From Leucobacter sp. G161 (lineage in GTDB: Bacteria > Actinomycetota > Actinomycetes > Actinomycetales > Microbacteriaceae), in the NCBI RefSeq assembly GCF_001482305.1, contig NZ_LOHP01000060.1:124001-188000 (forward strand): a stretch of DNA of 64,000 nucleotides, written 5' to 3'. The translations under genes and the position numbers were made by a program. Of this stretch, positions 56,903 through 64,000 are shown in pieces; the stretch's first letter is position 1; each line of letters opens with the position of its first letter. The notes beneath the pieces are model-generated. The model was not told the DNA's origin. It was given only the letters and a program-made list of their open reading frames with translations, and did no database searches.

Positions 56903-59440
56903 CTAGCTCGCTGGCTTCGTCGCGATCGATACGATCTTCGGAGCGCGCGCGATGACCTTCACGATCTCGCGGTCACCAATGGCGCGCTGGGCGTTCGCTG
57001 AAGCGCGCGCTGCCGCCTCGGCATCGACTTCGCTAATCGATGGCGACACCGTGATCTTGTCGCGCACCTTGCCGTCGACCTGCACGATCATCAGCACTTC
57101 GTCGACGACCGTGAGCGATGCGTCGCCCTTCGGCCACTCGACGAGCGCAACGGTCGGCTCGTGGCCGAGCATCGCCCACATGTCTTCCGCGGCATACGGC
57201 GCGTACATCGACAGCATGACGGCGATCGCCTCAGCTGACTCGCGGACTGCGGGATCGGCGACGCCGCAGCCGGAGTCGATCGCCTTGCGGGTCACATTGA
57301 CCTGTTCCATGAGCCGCGCGATGAGCACGTTGAACTTGTAGGACTCAGCGAGCTGCGGCCCGTCAATGAGCAGCTGGTGCGTTGCCCGACGCAGCGCCTT
57401 GTCGCCGTCGGCAAAGGAGACGCCCACGGGTGCCCCGCCGACCTCAACGTCGTGTGCGATGCGCCAGGCGCGGGCGAGGAACTTCGCCGAGCCCTGCACC
57501 GACACGTCGGCCCAGTCGATGTCGTCCTCAGGCGGGCCGGCGAACACGAGCGAGACACGCAGCGCGTCGGTGCCGTGCTCTTCGAGCTCTGAGGCGAACT
57601 CGACGATGTTGCCCTTCGACTTTGACATCTTTGCGCCGTCGAGCAGCACCATGCCCTGGTTGAGCATTTCGCTGAAGGGCTCTTCAAAGTCGATGTAGCC
57701 GAGGTCAAACAGCACCTTGGTGATGAAACGTGAGTAGAGCAGGTGCAGAATCGCGTGCTCGACGCCGCCAACGTACTGATCGACGGGCGCCCACTTCTTC
57801 GCCTCTGCGGGATCGAACGCCTGCGTAGGATCGTTCGCCGAGAGGAAGCGGAAGAAGTACCACGAGCTGTCCACGAAGGTGTCCATCGTGTCGGGGTCGC
57901 GCGTGAGCGTCTCCCCCGTCTCGGGATCGACGACGGTCGCCCACTCGGTTGCCGCGCCGAGCGGCGAGGATCCCTTCGGCTTGAGGTCGAGGCCTGCCGC
58001 ATCGGGCAGCTTCACGGGGAGTGACTCCTCGGCGACGGGCTGCATCGAGCCGTCTTCAGAGTAGAGGATCGGGATCGGGGTGCCCCAGTAGCGCTGGCGC
58101 GAGATGAGCCAGTCGCGCAGGCGGTACGTGGTCGTCGCGCGGCCGGTGCCACGCGCTTCAAGAACCTCGATGGCGCGGGCGATTGCCGCGTCCTTGCCGA
58201 GTCCGTCGAGCTCGGCGGAGTTCACCATCGTGCCCTCGCCGGAGGTTGCGACACCCGAGACTGCGGGATCCGCGAGCGGTTCACCGTCTTCGTCGCGCAC
58301 GTCGACGACAACGCGCACCGGGAGGTCGAATTTCAGCGCGAAGTCGAGGTCGCGCTGATCGTGCGCGGGCACGGCCATGATCGCGCCGTGGCCGTAGTCG
58401 GCGAGCACGTAATCAGATGCCCAGACGGGAATGCGCTCGCCACTCACGGGGTTCACGGCGAAGTGGTCGAGGAAGACGCCGGTCTTTTCGCGGTCGGTGC
58501 TCTGCCGCTCGATCTCGGTCTGCTTCTGCGTCTGCTCCATGTATGCCTGGAATTGCATCCGCACTGCCGGTGATGCTCCGGCAGCGAGTTCGGCGGCCAA
58601 GTCGGAGTCCGGGGCGACCACCATGAACGTCGCGCCGTGGAGCGTGTCGGGGCGGGTCGTGAACACGGGAACGCGCGCTGAGCGGCCCTCGATCTCGAAT
58701 TCGACCTCTGCTCCGTGCGAGCGGCCGATCCAGTTGCGCTGCATGCTAATGACCTTGGAGGGCCAGCGTCCCTCGAGCTGGTCGAGGTCGTCCACGAGAC
58801 GATCAGCGTAGTCGGTGATGCGGAAGTACCACTGCGTGAGCTTCTTCTTCACGACAACGGCGCCGGAACGCTCGGAGGTGCCGTCCGCGAGCACCTGCTC
58901 GTTCGCGAGCACCGTCTGGTCTACCGGGTCCCAGTTCACCCAGCTGGCCTTGCGGTAGGCGAGGCCCTTCTCGTACATCTTCAGGAAGATCCACTGGTTC
59001 CACTTGTAGTACTCGGGGTCGCTCGTGTGGAGCACGCGGCTCCAGTCAAAGGACGGCGCGTAGGTGCGGAACGAAGCCTTCTGCTGCTCGATGTTCGCGT
59101 AGGTCCACTCGCGCGGATCGATGCCGCGCTGGATTGCAGCGTTCTCGGCGGGCAGGCCGAAGGAGTCCCAGCCGATCGGGTGCAGCACGTCGTGGCCCTG
59201 GCCGCGCCAGTAGCGGGCCATGATGTCGCCGAATGCGAAGGCTTCCGCGTGTCCCATGTGGAGGTCGCCCGACGGGTACGGGAACATGTCGAGCACGTAC
59301 TTCCGTGGCCTGTCTGATTCGAGGCCGACGGGCACCTCAAACGGCTTGAGCTCATCCCAGACGGGTAGCCAGCGATCCTGGATCGCCTTGAAGTCATAGC
59401 CCTGCTCAGCATCCTGCTGGCCGGTTCCCTGCTCGCTCAC
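56903..59440 (-). CDS. leuS: Leucyl-tRNA synthetase
   Basis: LeuRS charges tRNA-Leu. The 845-residue protein has the class I HIGH motif as HMGH ([15 protein letters not shown]), a zinc/leucine-specific region, the CP1 editing domain ([24 protein letters not shown]), KMSKS as [11 protein letters not shown] and the anticodon-binding C-terminus. The start is the GTG at 59440: GAGG sits 5 bases upstream. A GTG at 59446 is in frame but overlaps that GAGG. Confidence 0.96.
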   Translation of the reverse strand: MSEQGTGQQDAEQGYDFKAIQDRWLPVWDELKPFEVPVGLESDRPRKYVLDMFPYPSGDLHMGHAEAFAFGDIMARYWRGQGHDVLHPIGWDSFGLPAENAAIQRGIDPREWTYANIEQQKASFRTYAPSFDWSRVLHTSDPEYYKWNQWIFLKMYEKGLAYRKASWVNWDPVDQTVLANEQVLADGTSERSGAVVVKKKLTQWYFRITDYADRLVDDLDQLEGRWPSKVISMQRNWIGRSHGAEVEFEIEGRSARVPVFTTRPDTLHGATFMVVAPDSDLAAELAAGASPAVRMQFQAYMEQTQKQTEIERQSTDREKTGVFLDHFAVNPVSGERIPVWASDYVLADYGHGAIMAVPAHDQRDLDFALKFDLPVRVVVDVRDEDGEPLADPAVSGVATSGEGTMVNSAELDGLGKDAAIARAIEVLEARGTGRATTTYRLRDWLISRQRYWGTPIPILYSEDGSMQPVAEESLPVKLPDAAGLDLKPKGSSPLGAATEWATVVDPETGETLTRDPDTMDTFVDSSWYFFRFLSANDPTQAFDPAEAKKWAPVDQYVGGVEHAILHLLYSRFITKVLFDLGYIDFEEPFSEMLNQGMVLLDGAKMSKSKGNIVEFASELEEHGTDALRVSLVFAGPPEDDIDWADVSVQGSAKFLARAWRIAHDVEVGGAPVGVSFADGDKALRRATHQLLIDGPQLAESYKFNVLIARLMEQVNVTRKAIDSGCGVADPAVRESAEAIAVMLSMYAPYAAEDMWAMLGHEPTVALVEWPKGDASLTVVDEVLMIVQVDGKVRDKITVSPSISEVDAEAAARASANAQRAIGDREIVKVIARAPKIVSIATKPAS

Positions 59441-59514
59441 ACGCACCTCAACACTCGTCGATCATTTCCGGCCTCTGGGACCGCACACATCCACCCAGTT
59501 TATCCCGCCGAGCG

Positions 59515-60837
59515 TCAAAGGTTTGCCAGCATCGCGGCAGCCTTGAGATCTCGCTCCCGCCGCTCGGCCTCCGGGACAGAATCGATCGTGATTCCCCCGC
59601 CTGCGCCCACGAGGGCACGGCTGCGCGTCGCGGTGTCAGCAGACCACACCGTCCCGGCTGCTGCGCGCAGTTCGACGCCACGAATCGTCATGGCCAGCTC
59701 GGCGTCGCCGCCGTCGTCAATCCATCCGAAACAGCCCGCGTACAGCCCGCGTGGCCCGGCTTCGAGGACCGAGAGAACCTCAATCGCGCTTCGTTTCGGG
59801 GCACCCGTCATCGATCCGCCGGGGAAACACGCTTCGAGTGCGTCGTACACGTCGGCTCCCGCACGCAGCTCCCCCGCAACCGTGCTCACCAGTTGGTGCA
59901 CCCGCGGATGCGTTTCGACGGTGAGGAACCGTTCCACCCGCACCGAACCGACGGCGCACACTCGGGCAAGGTCGTTCCGCATGAGGTCGACGATCATGAG
60001 ATTCTCAGCCCGCTCCTTCGGGTCGGCGGCAAGCTCGGCCGCGAGTTCCCGATCCCGATCCGCCGATTCGCCGCGCGGTCTCGTGCCCTTGATCGGATGC
60101 GTCGAGACCGTGTGGCCTCGCACACTCAGAAAGCGCTCAGGGCTAGCGCTCACGAGCGCGCGGCCGGGCATCGAGATCACCCCGCCCCGCATCGCGCCCT
60201 GCCGCAGGCGCCCGTATAGTTCGAGCGGCGACGCCACTGTGTGCGCTTCCGCGGTGTCTGTGAGGCACAGCACGTACGCGTCGCCCGCGCGGATCGCAGC
60301 GCGGCAGTCAGCTACGCGTGCCTCGTAGTCGTCGCCACGCCACACGTGTTGGGCCAACTCGTGAGCGGGGTGCAGTCTGGCCGCGCGCGCGGGCGTCGTG
60401 GCCACTGGTGCGGATCGGGTCGTAAGCAGCGCTGATAGTCGTGCGGCCGCGGCAGCGTCGCCGCAAATCTCGGCCGATCCTGTGTCGTGGTTCACCACGA
60501 GCACGGCGTCCGCACGCAGCGCAAACGCGGGCGCTGCGTCGTCCACAGGGGCGTCAGCGCCCACCAGCGCAACCCCGAATTCGTAGCCGAGGGCTGCGAT
60601 CCACCCCGCGGCCAAGCCGGAGAAGACCCGCGGTGGTCGTGCGGCTGCTGCACCCTGCTGCTGCGCGCGAAGCGACGCCAGAAAGTCCCGTTCGCGACCA
60701 CGCTCAGCCTCGCGCACTTCGCTGGCAATGCCCAGGTAGCTCACGCGGCGCTCGCCGGGCGCAGCTGCCTCACCGTCGAGCCAAAACCAGGCGTTGCCGC
60801 TTTCCTCGAGTACCCGAGCAGCATCGATCGCCGTCAC
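59515..60837 (-). CDS. pabB: Aminodeoxychorismate synthase component I
   Basis: PabB aminates chorismate to 4-amino-4-deoxychorismate for folate synthesis, using ammonia from PabA. The 440-residue protein has the chorismate-binding domain with HPIKGTRPRG; the Lys in PIKGT is typical of PabB, where TrpE has Ala. Further motifs are LMIVDLMRNDLARV, VHQLVSTVAG, FPGGSMTGAPK and GCFGWIDDGGDAELAMTIR. Start: of three in-frame GTG codons (60864, 60858, 60837) only the last has GGGGGAG at a normal distance (5 bases). No pabA is in the window. It is divergent from pabC. Confidence 0.9.
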   Translation of the reverse strand: MTAIDAARVLEESGNAWFWLDGEAAAPGERRVSYLGIASEVREAERGRERDFLASLRAQQQGAAAARPPRVFSGLAAGWIAALGYEFGVALVGADAPVDDAAPAFALRADAVLVVNHDTGSAEICGDAAAAARLSALLTTRSAPVATTPARAARLHPAHELAQHVWRGDDYEARVADCRAAIRAGDAYVLCLTDTAEAHTVASPLELYGRLRQGAMRGGVISMPGRALVSASPERFLSVRGHTVSTHPIKGTRPRGESADRDRELAAELAADPKERAENLMIVDLMRNDLARVCAVGSVRVERFLTVETHPRVHQLVSTVAGELRAGADVYDALEACFPGGSMTGAPKRSAIEVLSVLEAGPRGLYAGCFGWIDDGGDAELAMTIRGVELRAAAGTVWSADTATRSRALVGAGGGITIDSVPEAERRERDLKAAAMLANL

Positions 60838-60886
60838 TGCGACTCCCCCACGTTCCACCCTCACAGCGTAGTGCTACGCTCGCGCC

Positions 60887-61834
60887 ATGAGTACTTCCGC
60901 TGGCGCGCCCGAGCTGGTTGCAGCTGACTCGTTTCGCGTGCGAGTGCGCGACGGCCGGGCAGAGGTGCGCGGATTCGAGCAGCACATCGAGCGCTTTCGG
61001 TGGGCGGTCAGCGACGCGATGCTGGCTGACGGCAGCGGCAGCCGTCCCGAGGTCTCAACGGTCGAGGAGTCAACTCGGCGGGCCGCAGCAACGAGCGCGC
61101 TCTTCGACCCAAACCCTGTCGCAGCCCCCGCCAGCTTCTCGTGGCTGGTGCACGACTCCCCTCTCACCGCTGCGGAACGGGCAACGCTCGACGCGTTCCT
61201 GATCGAGTCCGGCGCCGAGATCGAGCGTTTCGGCGAGGGGTTTCCTCGGCTGGAGATGTGGCGTGATCCAGACGGGTCCACACGCTTCGCGCGCTCCCTG
61301 CGACCGCTCCCACCGCTCGGGGAGACGCTCCAGCTCACGTCAGTCGTTGCCGCACCCTGCGCACACGCGCGCCGCAAGGGGCCCAACATCGCCAGCTACT
61401 CTGCGCTCAACCGCAGGCTCAGCGCAGAGGCAGTGCTCGTCGACGCCACTGGATTTGTCCGGGAAGGGGCGACGACGAGTTTCGTCTGCTGGCCAGACGA
61501 CAGCGAGCAGACGGGCTATGTCAGTGACTCCGACGCACGCGTCGCCTCAGTCACGGAGGCAATCTTGGTTGCGGCGGCGGCACAGCGGCTCGTCGGCGAA
61601 AAGCCGAACCGCACCCGTGCTGGCCTGCTCGCCCGCGCTAGCGCAACCGTGAGCGAACTGCAGCGCGCTGAAGTGTGGGCGGTTAACGCGCTCCACGGGA
61701 TCCGCACTGTGTCCCACATCGACGGCGTCACACTCCCCTCGCACAACGCGAGCCGGCTTCAGTGGTTCCGCGAGGCGCTCGACCGCTCGTGGCAGCCGGT
61801 CGAGCCCGTCACGCGCGGGGACGCTCGCCCGTAA
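60887..61834 (+). CDS. pabC: Aminotransferase class IV, probable 4-amino-4-deoxychorismate lyase
   Basis: PabC eliminates pyruvate from aminodeoxychorismate to give p-aminobenzoate. The 315-residue protein has class IV features: RGFEQHIERFRWA, the PLP-lysine segment RRKGPNIASYSALNRRL, then VLVDATGFVREGATTSFVCW and WAVNALHGIRTVSHIDG. Divergent placement next to pabB supports a folate role over branched-chain aminotransferase. The ATG at 60887 lies in the short divergent gap. Copy C of the dispersed repeat follows the gene. Confidence 0.85.
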   Translation: MSTSAGAPELVAADSFRVRVRDGRAEVRGFEQHIERFRWAVSDAMLADGSGSRPEVSTVEESTRRAAATSALFDPNPVAAPASFSWLVHDSPLTAAERATLDAFLIESGAEIERFGEGFPRLEMWRDPDGSTRFARSLRPLPPLGETLQLTSVVAAPCAHARRKGPNIASYSALNRRLSAEAVLVDATGFVREGATTSFVCWPDDSEQTGYVSDSDARVASVTEAILVAAAAQRLVGEKPNRTRAGLLARASATVSELQRAEVWAVNALHGIRTVSHIDGVTLPSHNASRLQWFREALDRSWQPVEPVTRGDARP

Positions 61835-61890
61835 CGAGGCTCCTCACAGTTGAAGGTGTAGCGATGGCAAGGAATCGTGGTGAGCGCGGG

Positions 61891-62056
61891 AGGCCACGAC
61901 CACCACACTCTCAATCCCAAGGCATCCCCGGCCTGAATTGCTCATCAGCCATGACCTCAGCGAGGTCATGAGCCTTTTGCTGCAAATCAATCCTGACCTC
62001 GCTGAGGTCATGGCAGGTGAGCGTCCGTACTCGTGAGGTCTACACCTGCAACTGTG
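61891..62056 (-). repeat. Dispersed intergenic repeat, copy C (core flipped)
   Basis: Flanks match copy A on the opposite strand: GGCCTGAATTGCTCAT on the left and GCAGGTGAGCG to TGCAACTGTG on the right. Between them palindrome 61950-61970 (CATGACCTC, AGC, GAGGTCATG), core 61971-61992 starting AGCCTTTTGCTGCAAATC, and palindrome 61993-62012 (CTGACCTC, GCT, GAGGTCATG) read in the same direction as copy A: 17 of 22 core bases match forward, 3 of 22 in the direction of the flanks. The truncated palindrome arm has moved with the core. It lies between convergent pabC and cydC. Confidence 0.85.
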
Positions 62057-62064
62057 ACGGGGCG

Positions 62065-63726
62065 CTACAGCTCCAATCGCGCAGAAACTGGGATGCCGTC
62101 TGGCAGCCCGGTGTGCGTGATAAGGATCACCGCGCGGTCATCGGGGATCGCACCCAGCAGGTCACGCAGCAGGCGGTCGGCGACGAGCTGGTCGACTCCG
62201 GCAGTCGGCTCATCAAGGATCACCACGGGGAAGTCCGCAAGGATCACGCGCGCCAGCGAGATACGCTGCATCTGGCCGCCGGACACGAGGGTGCCCCGCT
62301 CGCCCACCTTCGCGTCGAGCCCGCCGCGCTCACGCACCCACTCGCCGAGTCCAACCCGTTCGAGCACCGCAAGCAACTCCTCGTCGGTGGCGTCCTCGCG
62401 GGCAAACTTCAGGTTCTGCCGGATGTCGGTGTTGAAGAGGTGCGGCTGCTGCTCGCAGAGGCCAACGAAGCTACGCACGGCAGCCCCGGTGAACTCGCGC
62501 GCCTCGACGCCGCCGAGGCGGTAGCTCCCGCCGTAGTCGAGGAAGCGGGCGAGTCCGAGGGCGAGTGTGGATTTGCCACTCCCGCTGTCGCCGGTGAGAA
62601 CGAGCAGTTCAGCTGGGCCGAGTTCGAATGAGAGCCCGTCGATGACGGTTCTCCCGCCCGGATGTGCCACCGACAGGTCGGTGACCGCGAGCAGCGGTAC
62701 ACCGGGCACTGCTATGGGAACGCCCGCTGCCCCGGTATCCGCGGCACTTACTTCGGGGTCGATCGGGATCTCGCTGGGCAGCGCACCGTCAGTAAGCCGT
62801 GCGACGCGCTGAGCGCTGGCTTCGACCGTCCGCCGTGCAGTGAGCGCGGCGAACACCTGGGCGAACACGTCGAACACCGCAGCAGGCACCACGACGATCG
62901 CAGCGAACACCGGCGCCGAGAACGCTGTCCCGGCCCCTGGCGCGACCGCGAGCAGAATCGCAACGGAGGCAATACCCGCGCCAAGCGCGACGATCGCGCC
63001 GGTGAGCCCCGCAGCCCTGGTCCGGGTGAGCTGTACACGGGTGAGCCGATCCTCTGCCGCCTCGATCCGGGCGCGCTGCGCCCCCAGCGCGCCAAACGCG
63101 GAGAGGACACTCGCCGAGGCGAACCGGTCCAGGAGCGCGTCGGTGAGTCCGGAGCGAGCGTCGGCAAGCTCGCGGTCGCTGCGCCCAGCGATGCGCTTCG
63201 ACAGCCCAGCGCCGACTGCTGCCGCAATCACGAGGATCACCGCGAGGATTGCGGCGGCAGTGGGCGAGGCGATCGCGATGACCAGCACAGTGAGGCCCGT
63301 GACCGTCAGGCTGACGATGAGCGGTTGCCGCACCCGCAGCGGGTGATCCTGCAGCTGGTCAACGTCATCGACGAACGTCGCGAGGATCTCCCCGCGCCGA
63401 GAGCATTCGATCGCCCCAGGCACTCGCGGCACGAGCGCAGTAAACGTCTCCGCACGGAGCTTCGACAGCTGGAACAGGGCCGCGTCGTGGCTCGAGAGCC
63501 GCTCCGCGTACCGGAACGCTGCGCGGCCGATCGCGAGTGCGCGCACGCCCACGATGGCGAAGGTGAGGTGGAGGATCGGCGGCTGCGCACCAGAGCGAGT
63601 AATGAGCCACATGCTCAGCGCGAGCAGCCCGACTGCGGCGCCGTCGGAGAGGATCCCCAGGAGCTGGCCAGGGAGCGCGCGCCGCCACGTGGGCGTGGCG
63701 CGCTGGAGCACAGTTTCGACGCTCAC
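62065..63726 (-). CDS. cydC: CydC subunit of the CydDC thiol ABC exporter
   Basis: CydDC is a heterodimeric exporter linked to cysteine/glutathione export and needed for cytochrome bd assembly. The 553-residue protein has a six-helix domain starting RRALPGQLLGILSDGAAVGLLALSMWLI, with ERLSSHDAALF and GEILATFVDDVDQLQD (typical of CydC). The ATPase domain has Walker A GDSGSGKST, signature LVSGGQMQRISLAR and Walker B VVILDEPTAGVD. The GTG at 63726 overlaps the cydD stop (GTGA). cydAB would be expected upstream of cydD, outside the window. Confidence 0.9.
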   Translation of the reverse strand: MSVETVLQRATPTWRRALPGQLLGILSDGAAVGLLALSMWLITRSGAQPPILHLTFAIVGVRALAIGRAAFRYAERLSSHDAALFQLSKLRAETFTALVPRVPGAIECSRRGEILATFVDDVDQLQDHPLRVRQPLIVSLTVTGLTVLVIAIASPTAAAILAVILVIAAAVGAGLSKRIAGRSDRELADARSGLTDALLDRFASASVLSAFGALGAQRARIEAAEDRLTRVQLTRTRAAGLTGAIVALGAGIASVAILLAVAPGAGTAFSAPVFAAIVVVPAAVFDVFAQVFAALTARRTVEASAQRVARLTDGALPSEIPIDPEVSAADTGAAGVPIAVPGVPLLAVTDLSVAHPGGRTVIDGLSFELGPAELLVLTGDSGSGKSTLALGLARFLDYGGSYRLGGVEAREFTGAAVRSFVGLCEQQPHLFNTDIRQNLKFAREDATDEELLAVLERVGLGEWVRERGGLDAKVGERGTLVSGGQMQRISLARVILADFPVVILDEPTAGVDQLVADRLLRDLLGAIPDDRAVILITHTGLPDGIPVSARLEL

Positions 63727-64000
63727 GGACGAACCTCCTGATCGCTAGCTGGCGCTGCGGCCGTTGCCGGAGCAGCGGCGCTGTCCTGGACTGCAGGCGT
63801 GATCTCGACAATTCGATCTGCCGCGTCGAGAAGCGCCGGACGATGGCTGACCACGAGAACGGCACGGCCCGCCTGCGCCTCTGCGCGGGCAACGTCAATG
63901 ACGAGGGCTTCGCTGCCGGCGTCGAGCGCGGAACTCGGCTCGTCGAGCAACAGCACTTCGGCTGACACATCCGCTGCCCGGTAAAGCGCACGCGCAATGG
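63723..64000 (-). CDS. cydD: CydD subunit of the CydDC exporter (3' end only)
   Basis: The last 91 codons of an ABC protein; the 5' part lies beyond the right edge. It reads IARALYRAADVSAEVLLLDE, then PSSALDAGSEALVIDV and VLVVSHRPALLDAADRIVEI, i.e. Walker B, D-loop and H-loop of the ATPase. An Ala/Pro-rich tail follows. The stop overlaps the cydC GTG, and the pairing with a CydC-type partner identifies it as CydD. Confidence 0.82.
   Translation of the reverse strand, partial: IARALYRAADVSAEVLLLDEPSSALDAGSEALVIDVARAEAQAGRAVLVVSHRPALLDAADRIVEITPAVQDSAAAPATAAAPASDQEVRP

Noticed and set aside
59515-60837. Anthranilate synthase TrpE rather than PabB
   Set aside because: The active-site motif is PIKGT, as in PabB, and the divergent neighbour is a PabC-type class IV aminotransferase; no trp genes are nearby.

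Overview
The window is high-GC actinobacterial DNA. Gene content and order point to the family Microbacteriaceae, and Leucobacter or a close relative is my best guess. The evidence is the conserved runs alaS-ruvX-mltG-aroE-aroC-aroK-aroB, relA-secF-secD-yajC-ruvB-ruvA, hemW-hrcA-dnaJ-rsmE-HIT-phoH-ybeY-corC-era-leuA and leuS-comEA-comEC-holA. GTG starts, 4-base GTGA/ATGA stop-start overlaps, a DnaJ paired with HrcA and a CIRCE operator, and DtxR- and LexA-type sites also fit. No rRNA, tRNA, CRISPR array, prophage or IS element was seen.

Layout, left to right. 1-941: RES toxin (cut by the left edge) and Xre-type antitoxin with a palindromic operator. 946-9341: shikimate genes (aroB, aroK, aroC, aroE), mltG, ruvX and alaS, all on the minus strand and tightly packed. 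9429-16301: a small membrane protein, rpsD, rarA, a DUF349 protein, an AbiEi-antitoxin-like gene and relA. 16498-21537: secF, secD, yajC, ruvB and ruvA behind a LexA box, with no ruvC next to ruvA. 21692-23591: leuA with a leucine-rich leader peptide and attenuator-like stem. 23620-28135: cell-surface genes, namely a DUF2207 protein broken by an in-frame TAG, a DUF5684 membrane protein and a lamin-tail protein with an LAATG sorting signal. 28465-39070: era back through lepA. 39191-44335: an ABC-2 transporter plus two-component system and two membrane proteins, lying between lepA and rpsT. 45307-46305: holA. 46368-52452: a TetR gene, then an AraC regulator and a complete ferric-siderophore-type ABC transporter behind an iron-box-like site; this block lies between holA and comEC. 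52520-59440: comEC, comEA, a compound tandem repeat, a lipoprotein and leuS. 59515-61834: divergent pabB and pabC. 62065-64000: cydC and the 3' end of cydD.

How the genes work together: the shikimate genes make chorismate, which PabB and PabC turn into p-aminobenzoate for folate. SecDF-YajC drives late protein export. YbeY, Era, RsmE, S4, S20 and LepA serve ribosome assembly and function. HolA, RarA and RuvAB serve replication and repair. ComEA and ComEC take up DNA. CydDC supports cytochrome bd assembly.

The most unusual signal is a dispersed repeat of about 170-190 bp present three times (28224-28410, 44847-45025, 61891-62056). Every copy lies between two convergent genes. Each carries two 20-21 bp palindromes that are inverted relative to each other around a 22-bp core, and in one copy the core is flipped relative to its flanks.
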